Source: a bacterium (GTDB taxonomy: Bacteria; Planctomycetota; UBA11346). Taken from it: a stretch of DNA of 5,271 nucleotides. The translations under genes were made by a program, and so were the position numbers. The stretch is from contig JAIFKN010000059.1 in assembly GCA_020049615.1 (NCBI GenBank), positions 1 through 5,271 on the forward strand, given 5' to 3'. Shown here in pieces: positions 5,161 through 5,271 of the stretch; within the stretch, counting starts at the first letter, position 1, and the number at the start of each line of letters is the position of its first letter. Below the pieces are notes generated by a model. That model did not search any database, was not told the DNA's origin, and saw only the letters and a list, made by a program, of their open reading frames with translations.

Positions 5161-5271
5161 ATGGCTTCGTTCTCCTGCCCGAAGTACGACTTCCAGGCCG
5201 ACTGCTGCATGCGGCTGGCCAAGCCCTGCGTGCCCGGGCAGCCCGGATGCGTGCTGCATGGCAAGGTCGAG
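5161..5271 (+). CDS. Small Cys-rich protein, 3' end cut by window
   Basis: An open frame runs from ATG 5161 to the window end, 37 codons, and must continue beyond it. The visible part has five cysteines (residues 6, 15, 16, 23, 30) in a pattern CPKYDF...CC...C.PG.PGC. This suggests a metal-binding or disulfide-linked small domain. I do not recognise the family. No signal peptide is visible. No Shine-Dalgarno precedes the ATG; this is true of most genes here, so it does not argue strongly against the start. In-frame TTG codons at 5125 and 5134 are possible alternatives. Codon use, with third positions mainly G or C, resembles the neighbouring genes. It is separated from rpoN by the hairpin cluster, so it is probably a separate transcription unit. 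Confidence 0.55.
   Translation, partial: MASFSCPKYDFQADCCMRLAKPCVPGQPGCVLHGKVE

Overview
The window is GC-rich bacterial chromosomal DNA with strong G/C preference at third codon positions. It is densely coded and shows no sign of phage, insertion sequences, CRISPR, tRNA or rRNA. It holds two eukaryote-type (Hanks) Ser/Thr protein kinases, a DUF4202 protein and the alternative sigma factor RpoN. Most starts lack a clear Shine-Dalgarno sequence. This combination suggests a kinase-rich lineage such as the PVC group/Planctomycetota or Myxococcota. That placement is inference from gene content only; no marker here fixes the phylum.

Layout. Positions 1-1302 (+) carry the 3' part of a soluble Ser/Thr kinase gene; its glycine-rich loop is cut by the window edge. 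Its Pro-rich tail holds an array of W[K/R]RP motifs about 20 residues apart. The stop codon overlaps the start of a DUF4202 gene (1299-1880, +) in an ATGA junction. That gene meets, with one base between stop codons, a convergent second kinase gene (1882-3396, -). The second kinase has an N-terminal helical adaptor-like domain and a single C-terminal membrane anchor.

A 144-bp divergent intergenic region (3397-3540) separates this kinase from rpoN (3541-4947, +). It contains a 24-codon ORF with the best ribosome binding site in the window. It also contains a good match to a sigma-54 (-24/-12) promoter just in front of rpoN, which would allow RpoN to control its own gene. After rpoN, 4951-5067 is packed with perfect inverted repeats, several with competing pairing partners. 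The window ends in the first 37 codons of a small Cys-rich protein (5161 onward).

How the parts may work together is inference. Two related kinases flank a DUF4202 gene, and one kinase is divergent from rpoN, so phospho-signalling and sigma-54 transcription may be linked locally. The most unusual items are the periodic W[K/R]RP tail, the duplicated IDFG in kinase 1, the leader ORF/sigma-54 promoter overlap, and the hairpin cluster after rpoN.
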